A DNA stretch of 23,010 bases from a virus: the IMG/VR virus record IMGVR_UViG_3300030101_000795, positions 1-23,010 of that record, one strand, 5' to 3'. How positions within the stretch are numbered: position 1 is the stretch's first letter; each line of letters begins with the position of its first letter. The translations under genes were made by a program, and so were the position numbers. A model generated the notes under the pieces. It saw only the letters and a list, made by a program, of their open reading frames with translations. It was not told the DNA's origin and did not search any database. Positions 12,780 through 21,854 of the stretch are shown one piece after another.

Positions 12780-14210
12780 ATGAAATATAAATTTCAAACT
12801 AAGCCGTATGCGCACCAATTAACTGCGTTGGAAAAATCTTGGAACAGAGATACGTTCGCATATTTTATGGAAATGGGTACTGGCAAAACAAAGGTACTAA
12901 TAGATAATTTAGCCATGCTTTACGACAAAGGTAAAGTAGATGGTGCACTAATAGTGGCACCTAAAGGTGTTGTAGGGACTTGGTACAATCAAGAGTTGCC
13001 TACACATCTACCGAATCACATAGAAAATGTGACCGTATTATGGCAATCAAACATTAACAAAAAACAGCAGGATAAACTAGACCAACTGTTTAAAACGGGT
13101 CAAGATTTACATGTATTAATAATGAATGTTGAGGCTTTCAGCACTGATAAGGGATTGTACTTTGCTAAAAAATTTTTACGTTCACATAAATCTCTAATGG
13201 CCATAGACGAATCAACCACAATTAAAAACCCAAAAGCAAAAAGAACTAAAAATATTTTGGAACTAACTAACCTCTGTAAGTACAGAAGGATAATGACAGG
13301 CTCTCCTGTAACAAAAAACCCATTAGACTTATACACACAATGTTATTTTTTAGATCCTTTTCATTTAAATCACGAATCATATTATTCTTTTAGAATGAGG
13401 TATGCTGTGATGAAGACAGCTCACATATCTGGTAGGTCTATACAACTGGTGACAGGTTTTAAAAATCTAGCAGAGTTGTCTGATAAATTAAAACCTTTTT
13501 CATACAGAGTATTGAAAGAAGATTGTTTAGATCTACCGAGTAAAATTTACATGAAAAGAGAAATACAATTAACAGCAGAACAGAAAAAACTATACGAACA
13601 AATGCGTAAAGAAGCTTTAGCTACATTAAATGGAAAAACTGTGACTACTATGACAGCTCTAACACAGTTAATGAGATTACATCAAATAACTTGTGGTCAT
13701 TTTTCTGCAGATGATGGAACAATACAAGAGATTAAAAATAACAGACTTGCAGAATTGTTAGATGTGTTAGAAGAAGTAGAAGGCAAAGCTATTATATGGG
13801 CTCACTATCAACATGATGTTAAAAATATCTTTAAATTATTAGAGGACAAATATGGTCAGGGTTCCGTGGTCCATTATTATGGCAAGACGCTGCCTGATCA
13901 ACGGGACTATGCTATACGTAATTTTAAAGATAATGACAAGGTAAGATTCTTTGTAGGCACACCACAAACAGGTGGTTACGGTATCACGTTAGTGCAAGCT
14001 AATACTGTGATTTATTACTCTAATGGATATGATCTTGAAAAAAGAATGCAATCAGAAGACAGAGCACACAGAATAGGGCAAAAGAAAGTAGTGACATACG
14101 TAGATATTATAGCTGAAGATACTGTAGATACAAAAATTGTAAAGTCTCTTCGTAAAAAGATTAATATTGCATCTAAAGTTATGGGTGAAGAATTAAAGTC
14201 TTGGATTTAA
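12780..14210 (+). CDS. SNF2-family helicase/translocase
   Basis: 476 aa, a complete superfamily 2 motor. Motifs are the Q-like PYAHQLTALEK (9-19), Walker A MGTGKT (32-37), DEST (143-146, motif II), TGSP (173-176, motif III), the lobe-2 IIWAHYQHDV, a GTPQTGGYGITLVQANTVIY region (V) and QSEDRAHRIGQ (VI). The RAHRIGQ signature is typical of SNF2 proteins. It lacks the accessory domains of chromatin remodellers and matches compact phage versions that act in replication or recombination by moving on DNA. It is alone on the plus strand, with its own promoter overlapping the leftward one, and its stop overlaps the stop of the convergent 64-aa gene. No clear ribosome binding site is visible. Confidence 0.95.
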   Translation: MKYKFQTKPYAHQLTALEKSWNRDTFAYFMEMGTGKTKVLIDNLAMLYDKGKVDGALIVAPKGVVGTWYNQELPTHLPNHIENVTVLWQSNINKKQQDKLDQLFKTGQDLHVLIMNVEAFSTDKGLYFAKKFLRSHKSLMAIDESTTIKNPKAKRTKNILELTNLCKYRRIMTGSPVTKNPLDLYTQCYFLDPFHLNHESYYSFRMRYAVMKTAHISGRSIQLVTGFKNLAELSDKLKPFSYRVLKEDCLDLPSKIYMKREIQLTAEQKKLYEQMRKEALATLNGKTVTTMTALTQLMRLHQITCGHFSADDGTIQEIKNNRLAELLDVLEEVEGKAIIWAHYQHDVKNIFKLLEDKYGQGSVVHYYGKTLPDQRDYAIRNFKDNDKVRFFVGTPQTGGYGITLVQANTVIYYSNGYDLEKRMQSEDRAHRIGQKKVVTYVDIIAEDTVDTKIVKSLRKKINIASKVMGEELKSWI

Positions 14211-14401
14211 ATTATAAATCTTTCTAATAATAGTATGGCTACGGACCCCACCGCAGCTAAAAGAACCCAATAGATTTTGTCTATCTTGCCACCCAATTCG
14301 TGAATACCTTTGTGCATGTGATTAATGTTCTTTTTAACACCTGATATGTGTCCATACAGGGATACAATATGTTCTCTAGTAGTTTTGGGTTCCATAGCCA
14401 T
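14207..14401 (-). CDS. XhlA/holin-like small membrane protein
   Basis: 64 aa. A charged N-terminal helix (KTTREHIVSLYGHISGVKKNINHMHKGI with the continuing ELGGKIDKIYW) is followed by one C-terminal membrane span (VLLAAVGSVAILLLE). This order, amphipathic or coiled-coil helix then a single span, fits haemolysin XhlA-type proteins, which work with holins in lysis. The similarity is by pattern only. It starts by a TAATG overlap with the end of the 1262-aa gene (a second ATG is 6 bases further in) and ends on a stop that overlaps the stop of the SNF2 gene. Being the last gene of the virion module suits a late-expressed lysis accessory. Confidence 0.72.
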   Translation of the reverse strand: MAMEPKTTREHIVSLYGHISGVKKNINHMHKGIHELGGKIDKIYWVLLAAVGSVAILLLERFII

Positions 14402-17400
14402 TAAGTTCTAGTCCTTTGTCTTATAATTTGTTCTTCGGGTGATAATAATGCAGCTTCAGTTTGTGTCAAGCCACCAGTTTGTGGCAGAGCTTGAGCAACT
14501 TGTGTTGGTTGTACGTTTGGCATAGGATTAGTAGCCATTGGTCCTGGTAATTCTGCTTCACGAAAAAAGTCTGGAAATACATCATCTAAATATAATTGAT
14601 TTAGTTCTCTTAATATTTCATTAAGTTCTTGGAAAAACTCTGGTGTCATAGGATTATCGTAACCATTTTCTTCTGCGTTTCTTATGTACTCGTCTACTAA
14701 TCCATCAGGTATATCAAAAGGTTTAAATTGACCATTTGATAATGCGTTAAAGTCTTTCGATAGATTACGTTTATCAAATATTTGTCCTATCTCTTTATCA
14801 TCGTAACCAAGATCTCTCATTGCCTCTATGTCTTTATTCATTTCTCTAGATGCTTTGAACCAGGACCTGTTTCCTTCAACGAATCGTTTTAATATGTTTT
14901 CTTGTGTAGTATCTTTTGATCCTCTTGGTCTAGGCAAGAATCCTCTACTTTGACGTAAAGCTTTACTGTATCCTGTAATTTTATAACCAAGTGATTCGGG
15001 TATATCCATTTTAATATTTCTAAATCCAAAGAAACCAGCTAACTCACCGGCAAAACTTAAATCTCTACCTGTTTTAGGATCTTCTCCAAGAGCTGCTGCA
15101 TAACCTAACCTTCTTAACTGAGCTGCTGATAAAGGTAAAAGCGCTTCAGATAAATGTCGTAAACCTTTAAACATTTTATCACCTGCTGGATCTCTTGGAT
15201 TCCATACTTGTGATCCTGTGTCCGTACGGCCTCCTCTAGCGTATAAATCTTGTAATGCTTGTATCCATATAGATTCACTAATGAATGGCTCTACAAGTCG
15301 TCCTATGGCCTTGTATGACCCCTCTACCATGCCTTTTATAAGTGGTTCTTCATCATTACCCTCAACATTTGCTATAACAGACTGTATTGGGTTTACTACT
15401 GTATCGTAAGCAAAACCATGACTAAAATCTGTGTAGTATAAATTACCGTCTTTGTCTTTGTTTGGTATAATTGTAGATTCTCTAGACCACTCCGGTAAAA
15501 ATCTTCTAAGAGCTGCAACTTCATCTCTTGTAAAACCATAGATACCTCTAAATATTTCTGTGACTGCAGGGGGTATAATAGATACAGCTGTTCCATATCC
15601 AATTAATCTTCTTGCACCAATACTACGTAGTGCAGGATTTTTCATTTCTTTTATACCTTGTTCAACAATATTAAATGATGTTCTGATAATCTCTGCAGGA
15701 AAAGATACGAAGTTACCAAGTGGTGATCTACGTAAACCTTTTACAAAGTTAGATACATAAGCATAATTAGGCACTGTGTTTCTAACTATCTTGGCAGCTT
15801 CTCTTGCTAATTCTAAATCTGGTCTTGTACCTCTGAAAGCATTTTTTAAATTATCAAACTCTGCATAGAAATTATAGATCTTGTAAAAGTCATCTTCTGC
15901 AACGTACAAGTCCTGGGCACCTTTAAATAATTTATTGGTAGTTTTACCAAGTTTACCAAATACTCTTTCAATAACATCTCCACCTTTTGCAATATCTTTT
16001 AATAATCCTTGCACGTCTTGAAATGTAGAACTTGAATTTACTACACCTTCTTCTAATAAGAATCTATATTCTGCTTGGTCCTTTGGTAAGTTTCTGTATA
16101 GCAACTGTGGTTGTATAGTATTAAATGATTTTTTAAAATTACTTAATACAAACCTAGGATCTTTAAATAAATTACCTGTGCCTAAACTAAACGCTACGGC
16201 ACTTGTAAAGTTACGCATGTGTGTAAATGGTCCTAAAACTGTTTTAGATACTTGTGCTAGTCCTTTTGGTATTGCCACTAAATATCTATAAATGGCGTTC
16301 TTCATCAAACTTTCACCAGGTAGTTGTTCTGCAAATTTTATTGCGTCCTCAAACTCTCGTGTTGTAAATTTACCGTTTAAAGGATTTGTATAAAACTGCT
16401 CGCCTAGTGGTGATGGTATTTGCATACCTTCTCTAGCTCTTGTGCCAAGTTCTCTATTAGGTAAATTTCTAGACACTGCATTTGGTGTATCAAAAACTAT
16501 TTTACCATTTCTTAGTATTGTATTAAAAAATTGATCTTTAGCTGCGACTGATGACAAACTTTGCATCGTGTTTGTAATTGTTCTTCTTGCATCTTTTATT
16601 TCACCAAACAATTCTCTAAATGCTTTTAGATCTTTTTGTCCTGTAATTAAGTCTTTCTTATCAAACTTATTAAAACTAATGGCTCTAGATATGTTAACTT
16701 CTTGTGTTGCACCATCGTATAATGCACTTTTAGTTTCAAACCTAAACACAGGAGACCTAGTAACTTTATCCATCTTAACAGTTTTAAGTATGTCGTCTAC
16801 TTCTAGTAGGGCTTCTTTTTTTGTTAGTGACGTGTTATTTGCTTTTGCGTAATTAACAAATAGTTGTGCTACTTTTTCTTTTGATTCGTTGGTTGGCACA
16901 TATTGATTTATTTTAATTAGTTTTTTGTTTTCGAATATCTTGTAATCGTTACTCATTGTATATTTCAAACGATTACTAAAAAAATCAGATAGTTCTTTAT
17001 TGCCTTTTTGTAAGTTACCGCCTTGTAATAAATTAGTTTTTAATGCGTTAAATGCATTTCTAGAATTAGTTAATGTTGATACTAGTTCTTGTTGTTGCTT
17101 TTTTGGTATCTTGATATTGTCTAGTGAATTATAAAACTCTTTTAATTCTTTTTTACCAAAGTTAACAAATTTAAAAGTATCTTTACCACCTACTTTTTTA
17201 ACAGCGTCTGTACCAGATTTTAATAACTCGTCCATTCTAGTTACAATCTCATCTGTATTTTTTGTTCTCGCAGCTACATCTGTTGATTTATTAAATATAC
17301 CTTTGAATGATTCGTCTACATCTCTTAGTAAATCTTTTGCTACAATGGCAGAAGCTCCTTCTTGACCCTCTACTTTCATTTGCGCTTCAAATAATTCTTG

Positions 17401-18189
17401 TGTTTTTTTACCTCTTGGTCTGAAGGGTGCAGCTACATATTTATCTACTAATCTCTCAAAAGTAGAATTACTGAATGCTAAGTTCTTACCTTTCTCTGCC
17501 AATAGACCAGCGACTTTACCAGCACCATAAGCAAAAGGTGCAATCGCTACGCCTTCTAATAAAAATTTTGCTCTGTTTTCTAATCTACGTAATGCTTCGT
17601 CGTCCGTGTCTCGTCTTGCATCTCTATCTAATCCTGTGCCTAGATCAAAGACATCACCAAAAGTTCCTATATCTTCTACATCATAAACTAAAGAAGCTCC
17701 TGCAGCCCCGCCTGTAGCTGTAGCAGCGAATCGACCTAACCTAGCACCTTTGTTGAGTTGGTCCGCTTTTCGCATACCTTTTGCTAAGTTTTTATTTTTA
17801 AGTGAAACTCTGTTACCGTTCTTAATACCTTTGATAGTTTTTGCTGCGATGTTACCAGCTATCTTTGCACCTCTTGCAGCAGGCACACCTAGTTGTACCA
17901 GTGCTTCTGTGATTTTACCTGCAGCCGTATCTCTTGCTCTGTCTTCTAAACCTTGAACGACTTGACCTACTACACTGTCATCTATAAAATTTTCTAATCT
18001 TGCAACAGCACTTTCATTATAAGGAACACCCTCACCTTGTGTTGCATCATATATTTCTGCTGCAACAGATACTAAACCTAGTGGTATCTTTATTAAACCG
18101 GACCCAATGCCTGATGCTATAGATACTGCTAAACCAGTTTCATTCTCCGGTTTTTCTAACTCGTAAGGATTGTAGCTTTTTACTGCCAT
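14401..18189 (-). CDS. 1262-aa structural/ejection protein candidate
   Basis: The longest gene here, with AGGAGG 6 bases before its ATG. Near the N-terminus there are three hydrophobic Gly/Ala-rich segments: about 20-45 (SGIGSGLIKIPLGLVSVAAE), 153-168 (RFAATATGGAAGASLV) and 209-230 (FLLEGVAIAPFAYGAGKVAG). They are followed by a long, mostly helical, Lys-rich body. The C-terminus is Pro/Gln-rich (PMPNVQPTQVAQALPQ) with a TQTEAALLSPEEQ end. No enzyme motif is visible. Size, low cysteine content, helical make-up and position at the end of the virion genes suggest an internal virion or DNA-ejection protein like the large core proteins of podoviruses. Homology was not established. Confidence 0.75.
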   Translation of the reverse strand: MAVKSYNPYELEKPENETGLAVSIASGIGSGLIKIPLGLVSVAAEIYDATQGEGVPYNESAVARLENFIDDSVVGQVVQGLEDRARDTAAGKITEALVQLGVPAARGAKIAGNIAAKTIKGIKNGNRVSLKNKNLAKGMRKADQLNKGARLGRFAATATGGAAGASLVYDVEDIGTFGDVFDLGTGLDRDARRDTDDEALRRLENRAKFLLEGVAIAPFAYGAGKVAGLLAEKGKNLAFSNSTFERLVDKYVAAPFRPRGKKTQELFEAQMKVEGQEGASAIVAKDLLRDVDESFKGIFNKSTDVAARTKNTDEIVTRMDELLKSGTDAVKKVGGKDTFKFVNFGKKELKEFYNSLDNIKIPKKQQQELVSTLTNSRNAFNALKTNLLQGGNLQKGNKELSDFFSNRLKYTMSNDYKIFENKKLIKINQYVPTNESKEKVAQLFVNYAKANNTSLTKKEALLEVDDILKTVKMDKVTRSPVFRFETKSALYDGATQEVNISRAISFNKFDKKDLITGQKDLKAFRELFGEIKDARRTITNTMQSLSSVAAKDQFFNTILRNGKIVFDTPNAVSRNLPNRELGTRAREGMQIPSPLGEQFYTNPLNGKFTTREFEDAIKFAEQLPGESLMKNAIYRYLVAIPKGLAQVSKTVLGPFTHMRNFTSAVAFSLGTGNLFKDPRFVLSNFKKSFNTIQPQLLYRNLPKDQAEYRFLLEEGVVNSSSTFQDVQGLLKDIAKGGDVIERVFGKLGKTTNKLFKGAQDLYVAEDDFYKIYNFYAEFDNLKNAFRGTRPDLELAREAAKIVRNTVPNYAYVSNFVKGLRRSPLGNFVSFPAEIIRTSFNIVEQGIKEMKNPALRSIGARRLIGYGTAVSIIPPAVTEIFRGIYGFTRDEVAALRRFLPEWSRESTIIPNKDKDGNLYYTDFSHGFAYDTVVNPIQSVIANVEGNDEEPLIKGMVEGSYKAIGRLVEPFISESIWIQALQDLYARGGRTDTGSQVWNPRDPAGDKMFKGLRHLSEALLPLSAAQLRRLGYAAALGEDPKTGRDLSFAGELAGFFGFRNIKMDIPESLGYKITGYSKALRQSRGFLPRPRGSKDTTQENILKRFVEGNRSWFKASREMNKDIEAMRDLGYDDKEIGQIFDKRNLSKDFNALSNGQFKPFDIPDGLVDEYIRNAEENGYDNPMTPEFFQELNEILRELNQLYLDDVFPDFFREAELPGPMATNPMPNVQPTQVAQALPQTGGLTQTEAALLSPEEQIIRQRTRT

Positions 18190-18198
18190 TTATTCCTC

Positions 18199-18996
18199 CT
18201 ACGGTCTTTTTATATCTGCTGATACGTCTTCGAATCCTGCTGGGATTTGATTGTTTGGATCACCTGCAGCACCACTTGATCTTCTTAAAAATTTACCGCT
18301 GCTAGGATCTAAGTATGTATATCCCTCGATGTATTTTTTTCTTTTTGGTGCCCAGAATGGAGCGTTGATATCAAAGCTAGTTTCAGGGTTTGACTTTTCA
18401 AACTTACGATAGTCAACTTCAAACTCTGCTTGGTTATCTGCTACTGGTTTTGATACTCTTTGTTGGTCTTGTATAACTAAAGATCTAGAATCTATTTCTT
18501 TTCTTCTTAATTCACCTGGTTCATTTAACACACCAAATGCTCTTCTATCTAATACAGTTTTCGATGCTGTTGCTCTGTCTTCACCAAGCTCATCCATTCT
18601 TAATTGTATCTCTTGTTCAATAGCACCTACATCTTCATCTGTTAGATCTTTTAAAATATCTTGTGCTAAACCTTGTCTTGATAATCTTGATTGTGCTGTT
18701 TGTGCTTGTAATATTGAAAACGGTTCTTTTGCTGCACCCGCTGCAGTTTGTAATATGTTTCCTGTTGGTGGAGTAGATGCTAAATTTAAACCAAAGTTAA
18801 TTAAAAAATCATTTAAAGGTTGTGAACCAAAACCTCTACCTGGTTGTGGTGCAATTTGATCTATTAGTTTTAATCTATCTCTTACTTTTTTAACAATGTC
18901 TCCATCTTGATAGCTGCCTCTAACACCAGTCATAATACCTTGTGTTTCAACACCACCACCCATTCTGAACATCGGTCTTTTTAATATTCTATTCAT
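18199..18996 (-). CDS. Virion-module protein with RPMFRMGG motif
   Basis: 265 aa. It opens with KRPMFRMGGGVETQGIMTGV, a string that recurs near the start of virion-module proteins in marine phages. A Gly/Ala/Thr-rich helical region follows (NFGLNLASTPPTGNILQTAA), then Glu/Arg-rich helices with TDEDVGAIEQEI and a C-terminal segment with YTYLDPSSGKF. No membrane span or enzyme motif is visible. It starts by a TAATG overlap with the 301-aa gene and ends 9 bases before the 1262-aa gene. A structural or internal virion role is inferred from position and composition. Confidence 0.75.
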   Translation of the reverse strand: MNRILKRPMFRMGGGVETQGIMTGVRGSYQDGDIVKKVRDRLKLIDQIAPQPGRGFGSQPLNDFLINFGLNLASTPPTGNILQTAAGAAKEPFSILQAQTAQSRLSRQGLAQDILKDLTDEDVGAIEQEIQLRMDELGEDRATASKTVLDRRAFGVLNEPGELRRKEIDSRSLVIQDQQRVSKPVADNQAEFEVDYRKFEKSNPETSFDINAPFWAPKRKKYIEGYTYLDPSSGKFLRRSSGAAGDPNNQIPAGFEDVSADIKRP

Positions 18997-19901
18997 TAGC
19001 TTCTTATTCTTACTGGTCCTACTATGTTTCCGTATATTCCAGCTAATGTAGAACCTACACCAAGAGCTGTTTGTAATGGAGTTGGATTAGGCACAGATGT
19101 AAATTGTGTTCTACCTGGGTAGCCACTAATTAATTGTGCGATACCTGATCCAAATGTTCCAAGTCTTTCAAACGGTTCGAAAGTTTCTAATCTTGCAGTT
19201 TCTCTAGCAGCATCTGCTTGAGCTTGTGCCTGTGCTTGTTGGATAGCGCCCACTGATCCTAAAGTACTAATGTCTGCTCTTTGTAAGCCAGGAACTTGTG
19301 ATGCTAGTCCTGTTTGAAATCCTGCTAAACCTAATCTTTGATTCGCTAATGCTTGTCTATTTGCAAAGTCTTGTTGTCTAGCAGCTTGTGCTTGATTAAA
19401 ACCTTGTTGTAATAGTCCTGCTTGTAGTAAAGCTCTTTCTCTATCTGCTCCCGTTCCGAACTCGGCAAGTTGTACTCCTGCTCTACCTGCACCTAAAACT
19501 CCTAGTTTAGCTTGTTGATCTTTGATTTGTTGTTCTTGTATTGCTCTGTTTCTGTCAAACTCTGTAAGTGTTGCATCAATAACTTGTGATTGATACGGAG
19601 ACATGAAGTCTGTAATTTGTTGTGTTGTTGGTGCACCTAATAACGACTCGGCACCTGTAATTCCTGTTCCAGCAGCTGTGGCTTGTGTTTGTGCTTCTGT
19701 TATAAAAGGTTGGAATGAACCAATACCTGATGATGCTAATGTAGCTGCTTGTGTTTGTAATGGGTCTTGAGCTGCAACTGTTGGTGCAAATCTAGACGTA
19801 TCTATGGGTTGTGCTGTTAACGCTGTTAATTGTGTACCGTAATCTTTTGCAAGATCTTCTATAAACTGTGGGGGTAATACACGTGATTCTGTTATTGCCA
19901 T
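18996..19901 (-). CDS. Ala/Gln-rich virion-module protein
   Basis: 301 aa, rich in Ala, Gln and Gly with almost no cysteine. The segment FMSPYQSQVIDATLTEFDRNR (about 108-128), then KLGVLGAGRAGVQLAEF, is a recognisable signature of proteins in marine podovirus virion modules. Long helices (QAGLLQQGFNQAQAARQQ, AIQQAQAQAQADAARETA) dominate the rest. It ends with a Gly-rich segment (PTPLQTALGVGSTLAGIYG). This composition resembles internal core or ejection proteins that must unfold to pass the tail. TAATG overlaps join it to both neighbours, suggesting fixed production ratios. Confidence 0.78.
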   Translation of the reverse strand: MAITESRVLPPQFIEDLAKDYGTQLTALTAQPIDTSRFAPTVAAQDPLQTQAATLASSGIGSFQPFITEAQTQATAAGTGITGAESLLGAPTTQQITDFMSPYQSQVIDATLTEFDRNRAIQEQQIKDQQAKLGVLGAGRAGVQLAEFGTGADRERALLQAGLLQQGFNQAQAARQQDFANRQALANQRLGLAGFQTGLASQVPGLQRADISTLGSVGAIQQAQAQAQADAARETARLETFEPFERLGTFGSGIAQLISGYPGRTQFTSVPNPTPLQTALGVGSTLAGIYGNIVGPVRIRS

Positions 19902-21169
19902 TATGCTACTTTATTCTCCAGTTGTTTCATTGTCTTATACATTAGATCTGCGCCTCTATCAACACTTCCTCCACCTGCTGCTCTAACTGCATCAGCCGTG
20001 AAAACGAACTCATTCTTTGATAATCTAGCTGGCACATCATCTGCCTTCTCTTTTTTACCTATTGGCACAAAGCCACCACCTCTAAGATCCATCTCATTAC
20101 CGCCAAGATCCATCATACCACCTTCAGCAGCTGCGGCTCTTGTAGGTATTAAGAAAGGATATTTAGTTCTTAAACCACTAATATCACCAGCTGAATAAGC
20201 ATCTTGCACTTCTTTTCTAATAGCAGCTATATCAAGACCTGTTCTATCAGCTATTCTTTGAGATAAAGATTCTTGTTCTTCTTCTTTTGGAGCTGTCATA
20301 CCCGCTAGTGCGGAAGCACCTAATATGCCTGTAATGGCTCCTTTAGTAGTTAGTGCGCCATCTTTAATAAAAAAATTTTTAACCGCATCTCCTTGTAAGA
20401 ATGAAGGTAGATTTAAACCACCAAAAGCTCTTTGCGCTAAACTTGCGTTAGTTGCTCCAAAAGGTATTAAAGTTGCTCCAAGTATTGCAGCTTTACCTAT
20501 AGGGCTTTTTGCGACCTTCTTAACTGTTCTAGTTATTTTCTTAACAAGTTTACCTAATCCGTATCTTTGTCTAACATCTCCACCGTCAGCAAAACTACCT
20601 TCGTATGAGGCAGCTGTACCTGGGTCTGAATATTCAGAAAAAGACTGACCTGTATCAGAATCAAAGCCAACACTTAAATCACCAGGATCTATCGTTTGAC
20701 CAAAAGCACTTGTGATTGATCCAGTCTCTCTGTTAGCTAATTGTCTAGCCGCTTCTTCGGCCATTTGTTTTTGTCTAAAATTTTCAGCTATTGTTTCTTG
20801 AGCGATTCGCGCGTCTCTATCTCTAGCAGATTCAAACATACCAAATCCTTGATCCCTACGTCTTCCTAAAAAGCCACCTAAGATTGCTCCAGGTAAACCA
20901 AATATAGCACTACCAAGCACTGAACCTAGTATACCTTGTCTGTTTTCACTAACAAAATCTCTTGCTCTATCTACTATACCCCTATCATCTTCATCATTGT
21001 CAGATTGATTTTGAGTTTGAAAATCCTCATAAAATATAGGTCTACGAAACTCATCATATGCAATAGGCTGACGAAACTCATCGACATTGCTTCCCATTTG
21101 GAAACCTTGTCTAGGAGCTCCTCCTTCTGCTAGTAATTGTCTTGCTATTTGTGATCTAGTTATCGCCAT
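19901..21169 (-). CDS. Gly-rich virion-module protein, 422 aa
   Basis: 422 aa. The N-terminus MAITRSQIARQLLAEGG is followed by a tandem nine-residue repeat (EFRQPIAYD, EFRRPIFYE; about 31-49) and an acidic patch. A glycine-zipper-like hydrophobic segment comes next (about 79-102, ILGSVLGSAIFGLPGAILGG). A basic stretch (KLVKKITRTVKKVAK) leads to two more hydrophobic Gly/Ala segments. The C-terminus has DDVPARLSKNEFVFTADAV and GGSVDRGADLMYK, a signature I know from marine phage virion genes. Membrane-inserting Gly zippers plus basic regions suit an ejection or internal protein. No ribosome binding site is obvious; the 56-aa gene ends 9 bases upstream. Confidence 0.78.
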   Translation of the reverse strand: MAITRSQIARQLLAEGGAPRQGFQMGSNVDEFRQPIAYDEFRRPIFYEDFQTQNQSDNDEDDRGIVDRARDFVSENRQGILGSVLGSAIFGLPGAILGGFLGRRRDQGFGMFESARDRDARIAQETIAENFRQKQMAEEAARQLANRETGSITSAFGQTIDPGDLSVGFDSDTGQSFSEYSDPGTAASYEGSFADGGDVRQRYGLGKLVKKITRTVKKVAKSPIGKAAILGATLIPFGATNASLAQRAFGGLNLPSFLQGDAVKNFFIKDGALTTKGAITGILGASALAGMTAPKEEEQESLSQRIADRTGLDIAAIRKEVQDAYSAGDISGLRTKYPFLIPTRAAAAEGGMMDLGGNEMDLRGGGFVPIGKKEKADDVPARLSKNEFVFTADAVRAAGGGSVDRGADLMYKTMKQLENKVA

Positions 21170-21178
21170 TTTTCCACA

Positions 21179-21349
21179 CTACTTTGTTTTTCCTAGTAAA
21201 TCAAGCGAAGGCATGATTACCTTAATATCTCTTCTTATCTCCTTTTCTGGCACTCCTTTTGCCTTCCAATCACTTTCTGATTCGTATACTTCACCTGTTT
21301 TAAGGTTAGATATAGTTGTTATTATCTTTTCTGGCTTTATTGTTTGCAT
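21179..21349 (-). CDS. 56-aa virion-module protein
   Basis: 56 codons, MQTIKPEKIITTISNLKTGE onward, ending IMPSLDLLGKTK. The NLKTGEVYESESDWKAKGV middle and the PSLDL end recur in short genes at this place in marine phage genomes, in my knowledge of that group. No cysteine or membrane span. It starts by TAATG overlap with the 113-aa gene and ends 9 bases before the 422-aa gene. Function unknown; a small structural or assembly part is likely from position. Confidence 0.8.
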   Translation of the reverse strand: MQTIKPEKIITTISNLKTGEVYESESDWKAKGVPEKEIRRDIKVIMPSLDLLGKTK

Positions 21350-21690
21350 TATGTTGTTACCTCTCTTGGTTCTATTTCTAATATTGAAGCCACCACGTGC
21401 AGCTCATTTGCATCGCTGGCTTGGACTTTTAGAGCTTCACTAGCCTCCATAACAAGAGGTTGTGTCAACAGCTCAACAGTGGTGTTTGAAGATACGGCTT
21501 TACTTTTAAATAAGCTGAATATGTTTCCTGACGCGTCCACTAAAGTCACTGTTATATTAGCTCCTGATCCATAATCTTCAGATACTAAGATAGATTTAAT
21601 TACAGCAGTTTTAAACGACGGCACCGTATATAATGTTGTCAAATTTGTAGTCGTTAGATCTGCTTTTTTATTTATAAAACTATTTGCCAT
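21349..21690 (-). CDS. Small beta-rich virion protein (113 aa)
   Basis: 113 aa, almost entirely predicted strands: LTTTNLTTLYTVPSFKTAVI, SILVSEDYGSGANITVTLVD, NIFSLFKSKAV, NTTVELLTQPLVME and ALKVQASDANELHVVASILE. The repeated Thr/Ser/Val pattern fits a jelly-roll-like or tail/capsid-decorating protein. Similar short proteins with LLVSE and HVVASILEI ends are found in marine podovirus virion modules. There are no catalytic motifs. It is joined by TAATG to genes on both sides. Confidence 0.8.
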   Translation of the reverse strand: MANSFINKKADLTTTNLTTLYTVPSFKTAVIKSILVSEDYGSGANITVTLVDASGNIFSLFKSKAVSSNTTVELLTQPLVMEASEALKVQASDANELHVVASILEIEPREVTT

Positions 21691-21854
21691 TAATTTATAA
21701 AGAAGCTTTCTGCTTCCATCTCATCTTTTAGTTCTTGTTGAAACGTTGTATTTAATTTTTGTATGACACCGTCAAGGTCCCTAACCTGTGCATCTGCAAC
21801 ATCTTGTCTATACGTTTCACTTGGTCTTGTTAATACTTGTACTATCTTTGCCAT
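21690..21854 (-). CDS. 54-aa virion-module protein
   Basis: 54 codons, MAKIVQVLTRPSETYRQDVA onward, ending in ESFFIN. The QVLTRPSETYRQDVADAQ beginning and the DLDGVIQKLNTTFQ helix are a pattern I know from short genes at this position in marine phages. Predicted helical after residue 15; no cysteine. It is linked by TAATG overlaps to the tail-type gene upstream and the 113-aa gene downstream. A minor virion or tail-assembly part is inferred from position. Confidence 0.82.
   Translation of the reverse strand: MAKIVQVLTRPSETYRQDVADAQVRDLDGVIQKLNTTFQQELKDEMEAESFFIN

Noticed and set aside
14444-14480. TTGACA on the minus strand (near 14463-14468) as a promoter for the XhlA-like gene.
   Set aside because: It lies within the coding end of the 1262-aa gene (GLTQTEA), and no -10 follows at suitable distance.
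20325-20648. A 107-codon plus-strand frame.
   Set aside because: It is antisense to the well-supported 422-aa virion gene, and its composition mirrors that gene.
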